Source: Allopusillimonas sp048270225 (lineage in GTDB: Bacteria > Pseudomonadota > Gammaproteobacteria > Burkholderiales > Burkholderiaceae_B). Taken from it: a DNA stretch of 64,000 nt. This document shows, piece after piece, positions 24,613 to 32,243 of this stretch. The notes under the pieces are model-generated. The model made no database searches. It was not told the DNA's origin and was given only the letters and a program-made list of their open reading frames with translations. Where the stretch lies: the NCBI GenBank assembly GCA_048270225.1, contig JBLWTG010000010.1:1-64000 (forward strand), written 5' to 3'. Each line of letters starts with the position of its first letter. Positions within the stretch are counted from its first letter, which is position 1. Both the position numbers and the translations under genes were made by a program.

Positions 24613-25677
24613 TTAATGCCTGGGCGCCGCGTCGGCGACGGCGTGCAGGGCGTCGCTGATCCGGTCTGCCCAGTGCGGATCGGAAAAAACCGGCTCGGCG
24701 TGCACGATCCAGAGCCGTTCATCCTGAAAACGGCGGCACTTTACCGCATCTTTGGCGGTGATGAGAATGAGGGTGGACTGGAGGGCGGAGAACGGCGAGG
24801 CGCCGGCATAGGCGTCGTGGTCGGGCAGCGCGCGCGTCTGGGCCAGGGTCAGGCCCGCATGCCTGAGCATGGCGAAGAAGCGTTCCGGCCTGCCGATGGC
24901 CGCCAGGGCGGCGATGCTTTCCTTGCCATATCGCGCCTGCCAGGCCGTCCAGTCCAGCAGGGTGCCGCTTTCGAGGTGCTCCATGGCGCACGGATACAGG
25001 TGCATGAACACCTGGGTTGCAGGGGTGGTAATGCCGGGGGGCGGCGGCTCGCCAGGCGCAAGATTGGTAATGATGAGGTCTACCGTTTGCAGGCGTGAAG
25101 CGGGTTCTCGCAGTGGTCCGGCCGGCAGTACGCGGCCATTGCCCATGCCCCGCCCATCCTGAACGACTATGTCCAGGTCGCGCCCTAGCGCCAGATGCTG
25201 CAGCCCGTCGTCCGAAATGACTACGTCCACCTCAGGATAATTCGCCTGTAGCGCGCGCAGCGCCAGCGGGCGTTGCGGATGTACCGAGATGGGCGCCCCG
25301 GTAACTGCAGTCATGAGCGCGGGTTCATCGCCGAACAGGGCGGGGTCGGTCTGCCCGCGTCCTGTGCGTGGCTGCCTGCCCAGCCTGGCGCCGTAGCCGC
25401 GGCTGACTATGCCCGGCGTCCATCCGCGGGCTTGCAGCGCTTGTGCGAGCGCAATGACGACGGGCGTTTTGCCGGTACCGCCCACGTAGAGATTGCCCAC
25501 GACGACCACTGGCAGGCTGGCGCGATAAACGCGGTCGGGATGGGTCAGAAAGCGCGCGCGCTTGCGGGCGATCACGCCACGGGCAAGCATTGAAAGCGGC
25601 CAAAGCAGGGTGCTGAGCAGCCCTTTGCGCTGCCAGGCTTTTTGCATGGCGGCGTGCAGGAAAACGGATGGCTTCAT
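24613..25677 (-). CDS. lpxK: Tetraacyldisaccharide 4'-kinase
   Basis: 354 aa from ATG 25677 (MKPSVFLHAAMQKAWQRKG); the open frame extends upstream into exbD but without family sequence. P-loop GGTGKT at 66-71 in VVVGNLYVGGTGKTPVVIAL, DEPALM, DVVISDDGLQHLALGRDLDIVVQDGRGMGNGRVLPAGPLREP. Phosphorylates the lipid A disaccharide at the 4' position, on the inner-membrane face. Follows exbD by 13 bases. Confidence 0.96.
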   Translation of the reverse strand: MKPSVFLHAAMQKAWQRKGLLSTLLWPLSMLARGVIARKRARFLTHPDRVYRASLPVVVVGNLYVGGTGKTPVVIALAQALQARGWTPGIVSRGYGARLGRQPRTGRGQTDPALFGDEPALMTAVTGAPISVHPQRPLALRALQANYPEVDVVISDDGLQHLALGRDLDIVVQDGRGMGNGRVLPAGPLREPASRLQTVDLIITNLAPGEPPPPGITTPATQVFMHLYPCAMEHLESGTLLDWTAWQARYGKESIAALAAIGRPERFFAMLRHAGLTLAQTRALPDHDAYAGASPFSALQSTLILITAKDAVKCRRFQDERLWIVHAEPVFSDPHWADRISDALHAVADAAPRH

Positions 25678-25690
25678 GCGCGGCCTTCCG

Positions 25691-26104
25691 TCATTGCGGT
25701 TCCTGGGTGGCGAAGTTGACGTGGGTAAGGCCGGCCAGCCGGGCGGCCTCCATGGCGCGCACCACGGCGCCGTGGGTGGATTGGGCGTCGGCATTGATCA
25801 CCAGCACGGCACCGCTGTTGCCCGCCGCGGCGGTACGCAGGGCGTCGGCCATTTCCTGTGCGTCCGCGCCCGAGAGCAGTTGGCCATTCAGCGCATACAG
25901 TCCTTCCCGGCTGATGGCCAGGTTCAGCACGTCCGCATCGGCGGGCGCATCGGCGCTGGCCTGCGGCAGTTCGAGTTTCATCTGGCTGTATCGGGTGAAG
26001 GAGGTGGTGGCGGCAAGGAAAATGAGAATCACCAGCAGCACATCGATGAGCGGGATCAGATTGACCTCGATACTGTCATCGTAGCGCCCGCGCTGGAAAT
26101 TCAT
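25691..26104 (-). CDS. exbD: ExbD/TolR-family biopolymer transport protein
   Basis: 137 aa with a single N-terminal membrane segment carrying the key Asp21 (VNLIPLIDVLLVILIFLAATTSF), then a periplasmic domain. Works with ExbB to harness proton flow for energising TonB-type systems or a related envelope function. It overlaps exbB by ATGA. Confidence 0.94.
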   Translation of the reverse strand: MNFQRGRYDDSIEVNLIPLIDVLLVILIFLAATTSFTRYSQMKLELPQASADAPADADVLNLAISREGLYALNGQLLSGADAQEMADALRTAAAGNSGAVLVINADAQSTHGAVVRAMEAARLAGLTHVNFATQEPQ

Positions 26105-26709
26105 CGTCCCGCTCCCCGGTTGATGATGCGGTTCAGGGCGCTGGCTTCGCGTTCCATACGATGCAGGTAGTGGTCCACGCGAGAACGAAAATAGCGGTGG
26201 AAAATCAGCGCGGGGATGGCGATGATGATGCCGAAACCGGTGTTGTACAGCGCGATGGATATTCCGCGCGCCAGCTGTGCGGGGTCGCCGCCCTGCGGCG
26301 TATAGGACGCGAAGATGTCTATCATGCCGACTACCGTGCCGAACAGGCCCATCAGGGGCGCCACGGCGGCGATGGTGGCCAGTGCGGGAAGATAGCGGTT
26401 GAGCTGGTAAGCGGCGTCTTTGCCTGCGTCCTCGGCGGCGGTGACGCGATAATCATTGCTTGCATCGCGGTGCATGAGTATTTCGGCCAGGACATGGCCC
26501 AGCGGCGCCTGGTCGGAAAGCCGGGTCAGGGCTTCGCTGCTCAGTTGCCCCTGGCGCAGCAGGTCCAGGGCCTGCCCGGGCAGTCGGCTGGGGAACACCA
26601 CGCTTGCCCGTAGCGCCATGAAGCGCTCGATGACGAGCGCCAGGCCCAGGACTGAGGTCGCCACCAGCAGCCAGATCGGCCAGCCGGCCGCATGAATAAT
26701 GTCGAGCAA
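26101..26709 (-). CDS. exbB: ExbB/MotA/TolQ-type proton channel protein
   Basis: 202 aa, three membrane segments: residues ~10-30, then ALATIAAVAPLMGLFGTVVGMIDIF and GISIALYNTGFGIIIAIPALIFHRYF, the signature of the family. No TonB gene accompanies it. The exbB-exbD-lpxK order is common in betaproteobacteria, so the pair may serve envelope biogenesis rather than iron uptake; that is inference. Confidence 0.94.
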   Translation of the reverse strand: MLDIIHAAGWPIWLLVATSVLGLALVIERFMALRASVVFPSRLPGQALDLLRQGQLSSEALTRLSDQAPLGHVLAEILMHRDASNDYRVTAAEDAGKDAAYQLNRYLPALATIAAVAPLMGLFGTVVGMIDIFASYTPQGGDPAQLARGISIALYNTGFGIIIAIPALIFHRYFRSRVDHYLHRMEREASALNRIINRGAGR

Positions 26710-26811
26710 GATTCGCCTCCACCAGGGGGAAAGTGTTCAGCCAAGGGCGCATTTTACCCGGATGCAGTCCTGAGCTGGCGACACCACGTCCTACAATGAT
26801 GTTTTGCCGGG

Positions 26812-26875
26812 CGCAGTACAACGTGTGACAGGCTACGGGCTGGCCGGCCGTCATGCGGACATTGCCTGTACTGCG
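26812..26875. repeat. Inverted repeat CGCAGTACA ... TGTACTGCG
   Basis: Two perfect nine-base arms (26812-26820 and 26867-26875) separated by 46 bases that include the palindrome GGCCGGCC. No T-tract follows, so it is more likely a protein-binding or structural element than a terminator. Confidence 0.5.
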
Positions 26876-27041
26876 AGGTTTGCACCAACAGGCTGATACA
26901 GCTATCGGCGTAGGCTGTTTGGCGGTGTTTTAATGCGAAGAGGCGCGTTTCAGGCGCTTGTCGGGATTACGTTGGGCTGAAAGGCCGATGGATATTGATC
27001 GAAGATGATTAAATTGGCGTCAATGCTGGCTCAGGGCGCTG

Positions 27042-27063
27042 TATCCACAGAAACTGTGGATAA
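27042..27063. promoter_or_regulatory. Palindromic DnaA-box-like pair
   Basis: TATCCACAG, AAA, CTGTGGATA: perfect nine-base arms. The right arm with the following A is TGTGGATAA, the reverse complement of the consensus DnaA box TTATCCACA; the left arm is GTATCCACA, one base off. It lies 200 bases before xseA, next to A+T-rich DNA. Confidence 0.55.
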
Positions 27064-27265
27064 TTCTGTGCAAAACTTTGCTGATACGCACTGTTTACCG
27101 GCTCTTGAGGTTCAATGGTTAATTTTGATTCATCAGGGAACTTAACTATAAGTTGTTTGTTATCAATAAGTTATAAGATCAAATTAAAGCAGATATTAAT
27201 CATAAGCTCGAATCGGATTGATATTTCACCGATTTGACAGGAACAATTTCTCTGTGGACAGAACA

Positions 27266-28630
27266 ATGATGAATGATGCGTTTCAAGGGGCGGGCGCCGG
27301 GCGTCCGGAGCCGGAAATCTTGACAGTCACACAACTGAATCGGCAGGTGGGCGAGCTGCTCCAGGGAGCATTCAGCCGTGTCTGGGTAAAGGGAGAGGTC
27401 TCCAATTTTACTCAGGCCGCGTCTGGCCATTGGTACTTTTCTGTCAAGGACGAAGGCGCCATGGTGCGCGCTGTCATGTTCCGTGGGCGGGCCCAGGCAG
27501 TAGGTTTTGTTCCCAAGCCGGGGGAAAAATTCGAGTTCAGGGTCAATGTCACCCTGTATGAGGCGCGCGGTGATTATCAGCTGCAGGTGGAGACCATGCG
27601 CCGCGCCGGTCGCGGCGATCTGCACGAGGCCTTTCTTGCGCTCAAGGAAAAGCTGTCCGCCGAAGGCCTGTTTGCCCCCGAGCGCAAGCGGATCCCTGGC
27701 GCGATGCCTCGTGCGGTAGGCGTTGTCACCTCGCTGGCGGCTGCGGCTTTGCATGATGTGCTGTCGGCGCTCGAGCGTCGGGCGCCGCATGTGCGGGTCG
27801 TCATTTACCCGGCGCCGGTGCAGGGCCTGGCGGCGGCGGGCCAGTTGTGCCAGGCCATGCGCGATGCCATTACGCGGGCGGAGGTCGATACTCTGTTGCT
27901 GGTGCGAGGGGGCGGCAGTCTGGAGGATTTATGGAGTTTCAATGACGAGGCGCTGGCGCGTGTCATTGCAGACAGCCCCATTCCCGTGATCAGCGGCGTG
28001 GGGCATGAAACAGACTTCACCATCGCGGATTTCGTTGCCGATGTGCGTGCGCCCACGCCGACCGCTGCGGCTGAGCTGTGCTGTCGCAGCAGGACTTCCT
28101 GCCTGGAGCAATTGGCCGTTGCGACGCGCGCGCTGGAGGGGCGGCAGGCGCGCCTGCTCGAACTGGCCTCGTTACGGCTGGATCGCGCCGTTGCGCTGCT
28201 GGTGTCGCCGCAGCAGCGCTTGCGTCAGCAGGCCGATACACTGCGGGCAATGTGCGCCCGGCTGATCCGCGCCGGAGTACAGCCGCAAGAGGCCAGGGCG
28301 GCACGGCTGGCGGCGGCGAGCAGCCGGCTGGTTCGCAGCATGCCTGCGCTGGACGCCTTGCGGGACCGTTTGGCGCGGCAGCAACGTGAACTGGCTGCGG
28401 GGGCGCAGCGGGGGCTGGCGCTGCGTCGGCACCGCCTTGCAGCGGCTTTGCAGACATTGCGTGCACTTGACCCGCGCAATGTCCTGGATCGCGGCTATGC
28501 AATAGTGCGTACTCAAGACGGGAAGATTGTAAAAAATGCGTTAGACTTGAACATTGGCGACCCGCTAGGCGTTGAACTTGGCCAAGGCGGGCTGCAGGTG
28601 CGTGTCTTGCAGGCACACGGTTTGCTCTGA
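27266..28630 (+). CDS. xseA: Exodeoxyribonuclease VII large subunit
   Basis: 454 aa from ATG 27266 (start not certain; ATG 27269 is next). N-terminal OB-fold (ILTVTQLNRQVGELLQGAFSRVWVKGEVSNFTQAASGHWYFSVKD), then the catalytic region (GVVTSLAAAALHDVLSALERRAP, VRGGGSLEDLWSFNDEALARVIADSPIPVISGVGHETDFTIADFVADVRAPTPTAAAEL), then a long coiled-coil and a C-terminal RGYAIVRT segment. With XseB it degrades single-stranded DNA from both ends. xseB is not in the window. Confidence 0.96.
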   Translation: MMNDAFQGAGAGRPEPEILTVTQLNRQVGELLQGAFSRVWVKGEVSNFTQAASGHWYFSVKDEGAMVRAVMFRGRAQAVGFVPKPGEKFEFRVNVTLYEARGDYQLQVETMRRAGRGDLHEAFLALKEKLSAEGLFAPERKRIPGAMPRAVGVVTSLAAAALHDVLSALERRAPHVRVVIYPAPVQGLAAAGQLCQAMRDAITRAEVDTLLLVRGGGSLEDLWSFNDEALARVIADSPIPVISGVGHETDFTIADFVADVRAPTPTAAAELCCRSRTSCLEQLAVATRALEGRQARLLELASLRLDRAVALLVSPQQRLRQQADTLRAMCARLIRAGVQPQEARAARLAAASSRLVRSMPALDALRDRLARQQRELAAGAQRGLALRRHRLAAALQTLRALDPRNVLDRGYAIVRTQDGKIVKNALDLNIGDPLGVELGQGGLQVRVLQAHGLL

Positions 28631-28730
28631 TCGGCGCAACGGCAGGTTGCGCGGTATTCCGTGCCGGTCTGCCTGGACGCCGAACATGTTTCTTTCGGTA
28701 CCCTGTATTGTTTTTTAGAAGGAATTGAAC

Positions 28731-29309
28731 ATGGCTTTTACGCTCCCCCAGCTTCCCTATGCACTTGATGCGCTGGCTCCAACCATTTCCAAGGAAACGC
28801 TGGAATACCACTACGGCAAGCATCACCAGGCATACGTCACCAATTTGAACAAGCAGATCGAAGGCACTGAGTTCGAATCGTCCTCGCTTGAAGATATCAT
28901 CAAGAAGGCATCCGGCGGTGTATTCAACAACGCAGCCCAGGTCTGGAACCACACCTTCTACTGGAACTGCATGTCGCCCAACGGCGGCGGCGAGCCTGGC
29001 GGCGCACTGCTCGAAGGCATCAAGGCAAAATGGGGCAGCGTTGCGGATTTCAAGAGCGCCTTCAATGCCTCCGCGGCCGGCAACTTCGGTTCGGGCTGGA
29101 CCTGGCTGGTCAAGAAATCCGACGGCTCTCTGGATATTGTCAATACCAGCAACGCCGCCACGCCCTTGACTACGTCCGATGTGCCTCTGCTTACCTGTGA
29201 TGTCTGGGAGCACGCCTATTACATCGACTACCGCAATGCGCGCCCCAAATACCTCGAAAGCTTCTGGAACCTGGTCAACTGGGAATTCGCGGCCAGCAAT
29301 CTGGGCTGA
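28731..29309 (+). CDS. sodB: Superoxide dismutase, iron type
   Basis: 192 aa from ATG 28731 (AGAAGGAATTG upstream). Metal ligands His27, His74, Asp157 and His161 are all present, and Gln70 in NNAAQVWNH is the residue that marks the Fe form. No signal peptide, so cytoplasmic. It dismutates superoxide to peroxide and oxygen. It has its own terminator and lies 100 bases after xseA. Confidence 0.97.
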   Translation: MAFTLPQLPYALDALAPTISKETLEYHYGKHHQAYVTNLNKQIEGTEFESSSLEDIIKKASGGVFNNAAQVWNHTFYWNCMSPNGGGEPGGALLEGIKAKWGSVADFKSAFNASAAGNFGSGWTWLVKKSDGSLDIVNTSNAATPLTTSDVPLLTCDVWEHAYYIDYRNARPKYLESFWNLVNWEFAASNLG

Positions 29310-29357
29310 TCGTAACCCTATCTGATCCGGCAGGCCGCTGTCAGGCGGCGTCGGTCA

Positions 29358-29394
29358 CAGGCCGGCCATCCTCCCGGGGGTGGCCGGCCTGTTT
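29358..29394 (+). terminator. sodB terminator
   Basis: CAGGCCGGCCA (29358-29368) and TGGCCGGCCTG (29381-29391) pair perfectly over 11 bases around a 12-base loop, followed by TTTGTTG. Very stable stem, short T-tract. Confidence 0.75.
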
Positions 29395-29597
29395 GTTGCG
29401 TGGCCGGCTTGACGGGTCAGGACAGCGCGATGCAGTCAGGCGAAAAACCGCCCGTTCTGCGGACGCTCCGGCTTTCGGGGTGTCCGCGATCCTCCTGGCT
29501 GCGCTACCATGGTCAGCAGTAGGCGGCTGTCTGCGCAAGGCGACGGCTTTTTCACAAGACTTATACCCTTTCGGTCGACAGGCCGGTGGATTTCTTC

Positions 29598-30803
29598 ATG
29601 ACGAGACAAGCTTTTATCTGCGACGCGACTCGCACTCCTTTCGGCCGTTATGGCGGCGCGCTGGCTCCGGTACGTACCGATGATCTGGCCGCCATTCCCA
29701 TCAGAGCGCTGGCTCAACGCAATCCTGGCGTGGACTGGGCTGCTCTGGACGACGCCCTCATGGGGTGCGCCAACCAGGCCGGGGAAGACAATCGCAATGT
29801 TGCGCGCATGGCAACGCTGCTTGCCGGCCTGCCGGTCGATGTGCCCGGCGCTACGATCAACCGGCTCTGCGGCTCGGGTCTGGACGCCGTGGGTTCTGCG
29901 GCACGGGCGATCCGCGCCGGCGACGCCGGGCTGATTCTGGCTGGCGGTGTTGAAAGCATGTCGCGGGCGCCCTTCGTCATGGGCAAGGCGGAAACAGCGT
30001 TCTCACGCAACGCTGCGGTTTTCGACACCACGATAGGATGGCGTTTCATCAATCGCCAGCTCAAGGAACGGTACGGGGTGGATTCCATGCCCGAGACGGC
30101 CGAAAACGTGGCGGAGCAGTTCAAGGTCAGCCGCGAGGATCAGGATGCATTCGCGCTGGCCAGCCAGCGCAAGACGGCTGCTGCCCAACAGGCGGGGTTT
30201 TTCGCGCAGGAGATCACGCCTGTGCATATTCCCCAACGCAAAGGCGATCCGTTTGTCGTGGATCGCGACGAGCACCCGCGTGAAACGACGCAGGAGGCGC
30301 TGGCGCGCCTCAAACCCATCGTCCGGGCGGACGGAACGGTGACAGCCGGGAATGCCTCAGGCGTGAACGATGGCGCTTGCGCCATGCTGGTTGCGTCTGA
30401 AGAGGCTGCCGGCAGGCATGGATTGACGCCCAGGGCGCGCGTGGTGGCGATGGCGATGGCGGGGGTGGAACCCCGCATCATGGGCATAGGCCCCGCGCCA
30501 GCGTCGCAAAAAGCCCTGGCGCTGGCCGGGCTGGATATCGCCCAGATGGACGTCATCGAACTGAATGAGGCCTTTGCAGCCCAGGGTCTTGCGGTATTGC
30601 GCATGCTGGGAATTGCGGATGATGATCCGCGGGTCAATCCGAACGGTGGCGCCATTGCGCTGGGCCATCCTCTGGGCGCCAGCGGCGCCCGCCTGGCCCT
30701 GACGGCGGTCAATCAGCTGCACCGCATCGGCGGTCGCTATGCGCTGTGCACCATGTGCATCGGCGTCGGGCAGGGCATCGCCGTCGTGCTCGAAAAAGTC
30801 TGA
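29598..30803 (+). CDS. pcaF: 3-oxoadipyl-CoA / acetyl-CoA thiolase (PcaF-like)
   Basis: 401 aa from ATG 29598 (GGTGGA upstream). Thiolase residues Cys91 (NRLCGSGLDAVG), His357 (GGAIALGHPLGASGAR) and Cys387 (CTMCIGVGQG) are present. The segment CANQAGEDNRNVARMA...FDTTIGWRFIN...GVDSMPETAENVA is the PcaF subgroup, which cleaves 3-oxoadipyl-CoA to succinyl-CoA and acetyl-CoA at the end of aromatic ring degradation. No other pca genes are nearby, so a general thiolase role is also possible. Confidence 0.9.
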   Translation: MTRQAFICDATRTPFGRYGGALAPVRTDDLAAIPIRALAQRNPGVDWAALDDALMGCANQAGEDNRNVARMATLLAGLPVDVPGATINRLCGSGLDAVGSAARAIRAGDAGLILAGGVESMSRAPFVMGKAETAFSRNAAVFDTTIGWRFINRQLKERYGVDSMPETAENVAEQFKVSREDQDAFALASQRKTAAAQQAGFFAQEITPVHIPQRKGDPFVVDRDEHPRETTQEALARLKPIVRADGTVTAGNASGVNDGACAMLVASEEAAGRHGLTPRARVVAMAMAGVEPRIMGIGPAPASQKALALAGLDIAQMDVIELNEAFAAQGLAVLRMLGIADDDPRVNPNGGAIALGHPLGASGARLALTAVNQLHRIGGRYALCTMCIGVGQGIAVVLEKV

Positions 30804-30809
30804 AGAGGC

Positions 30810-31304
30810 TTAGGGCCTGGGCAGGTTTTCGACGACTGCGCCCGGGCCAATCTGTCTGAGCGAAAACCAGCCCTGTTCCATTTCGAGCGCATACCGTATC
30901 GGCCGGACGGGGCAGTGCGCCTGCAGGGTTTGCGGCTGCATGGATTCGATATTGGTGATCTTTCCCTGGTCGTCAATGAAGGCGATGGAAAGCGGCAGCG
31001 GCGTGTTTTTCATCCAGAAGCAGACCTTGTCTGCCTGTTCGAACACAAACAGCATGCCATGGTCTTCGGGCAGCGAGGCGCGATTCATCAACCCATAGCT
31101 GCGGCTCTGTTCCGTGGCGGCGATTTCCGCCTGTACGGCGTGGCCTTGCACCATCAATTGCGCGGTCGGCAGCAGCATGGCCTGTCCCATGGCAGGCGCG
31201 GCCCCCATGCCCAGCAGCAGCGCGGCGATATATGCCGGCAGTCTTGCCCGGACAGCAAAAAAAACAGGGCTCGAAAGCCCTGAGTTCTGATACGCGTTAT
31301 ACAT
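30810..31304 (-). CDS. DUF192 exported protein
   Basis: 164 aa with a signal-like segment (PAYIAALLLGMGAAPAMGQA) and a complete DUF192 domain: AATEQSRSYGLMNRASLPEDHGMLFVFEQADKVCFWMKNTPLPLSIAFIDDQGKI. The family's function is not established. It is convergent with pcaF with only six bases between stops. Confidence 0.9.
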   Translation of the reverse strand: MYNAYQNSGLSSPVFFAVRARLPAYIAALLLGMGAAPAMGQAMLLPTAQLMVQGHAVQAEIAATEQSRSYGLMNRASLPEDHGMLFVFEQADKVCFWMKNTPLPLSIAFIDDQGKITNIESMQPQTLQAHCPVRPIRYALEMEQGWFSLRQIGPGAVVENLPRP

Positions 31305-31349
31305 TGTTATTAAAGCAGAAGAAGGGTGGTGAATGCCCTAAAAAAAATA

Positions 31350-31595
31350 TCAGGCAGCGGTAATATTGAGTGCTTGCTTGCCTTTGGGCCCTTGAGCGAT
31401 TTCAAAAGCGACTTTCTGGCCTTCTTTGAGGGTCTTGAAGCCGTTCATCTGGATAGAGGAAAAGTGAGCGAAGAGATCCTCCCCGCCGTTGTCGGGGGTG
31501 ATGAAGCCGAATCCTTTGGCATCATTGAACCACTTGACCGTTCCGGTCAGCTTCTGGGTGTCCCCGGGCTCGGAGGTTGCTGTTGAATCAGACAT
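31350..31595 (-). CDS. Cold-shock domain protein
   Basis: 81 aa; an acidic/serine N-terminal extension (MSDSTATSEPGDTQ) precedes a full cold-shock domain LTGTVKWFNDAKGFGFITPDNGGEDLFAHFSSIQMNGFKTLKEGQKVAFEI with both RNA-binding motifs (KGFGFI, LFAHF). GAGAGGC before the ATG. Binds single-stranded nucleic acids and loosens mRNA structure. It is divergent from clpS. Confidence 0.96.
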   Translation of the reverse strand: MSDSTATSEPGDTQKLTGTVKWFNDAKGFGFITPDNGGEDLFAHFSSIQMNGFKTLKEGQKVAFEIAQGPKGKQALNITAA

Positions 31596-31757
31596 GCGAA
31601 CTGCCTCTCGACAATAGTGTTAAATTGAAACTCGACTACAAGGGTTACCTTTAGCCTGCGGATTCTGGCATGCGTAGAACTTCCAGGCACTCAGAATAGT
31701 ACGATGATGAGCACTTGACCATGCCTAGTCAACTATGGAAACCACTAGTATTTACTC

Positions 31758-32081
31758 ATGGCTACACAAACCGAAAATCAACGCGCTACAGTTCTGGAAC
31801 GGCTTCCGGCAAAAGTGGCGCCTCCACCCATGTATCAGGTCGTGCTGCTGAATGACGATTACACCCCCATGGAGTTTGTCGTGGTCGTGCTCCAGCGTAT
31901 TTTCGGCAAGGACGAAAACGAGGCGGCACGCATCATGCTGAAAGTACATCACGAAGGTCGGGGCATATGCGGCATTTATACTCGTGATATTGCCTCGACG
32001 CGTGTCGAGATGGTCAGGCAGATGGCGCACGCGCGCCAGCATCCTTTGCAATGCGTCATGGAACCAGCGCCGGATGCCTGA
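31758..32081 (+). CDS. clpS: ATP-dependent Clp protease adaptor ClpS
   Basis: 107 aa; PPMYQVVLLNDDYTPMEFVVVVLQRIFGKDENEAARIMLKVHHEGRGICGIYTRDIASTRV is the full ClpS fold, with the Asp-Asp and Met/Val residues of the N-degron pocket. Delivers N-end-rule substrates to ClpAP. It lies 162 bases upstream of clpA. Confidence 0.97.
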   Translation: MATQTENQRATVLERLPAKVAPPPMYQVVLLNDDYTPMEFVVVVLQRIFGKDENEAARIMLKVHHEGRGICGIYTRDIASTRVEMVRQMAHARQHPLQCVMEPAPDA

Positions 32082-32120
32082 ATCATTTTGCCTCTGGTCT
32101 CACCGAGCCCGCCCGTGCAG

Positions 32121-32160
32121 GAAAAGGGCTGCGCAGCAATCATTTGCGCAACGGCTTTTC
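32121..32160 (+). terminator. Stem-loop between clpS and clpA, possible attenuator
   Basis: GAAAAG...TGCGCA (32121-32133) can pair with TGCGCA...CTTTTC (32145-32160) with a small internal loop. The T-rich part lies within the stem foot rather than after it, so it may attenuate rather than stop transcription into clpA. Confidence 0.4.
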
Positions 32161-32243
32161 ATTAATATTGATACGCAACGTCGATTTAGTCATAGAATAG
32201 GATTTATCGAATTGCTGTCCGCTCCGATATGTATGGAGGAAGC

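Larger units (their letters stand above)
26710..27265. other. Gene-free divergent region between exbB and xseA
   Basis: 556 bases. It holds a distant inverted repeat, a palindromic DnaA-box pair and, from about 27100 to 27205, a strongly A+T-rich stretch with short repeats (AACTTA...TAAGTT at 27140-27155; ATAAGTT twice). It should contain the promoters of exbB and xseA. No tRNA or known RNA recognised. Confidence 0.6.

Noticed and set aside
27042..27205. Chromosomal origin of replication
   Set aside because: Only one DnaA-box pair is seen and dnaA, dnaN, rpmH or gidA are absent; a regulatory or titration role is more likely.
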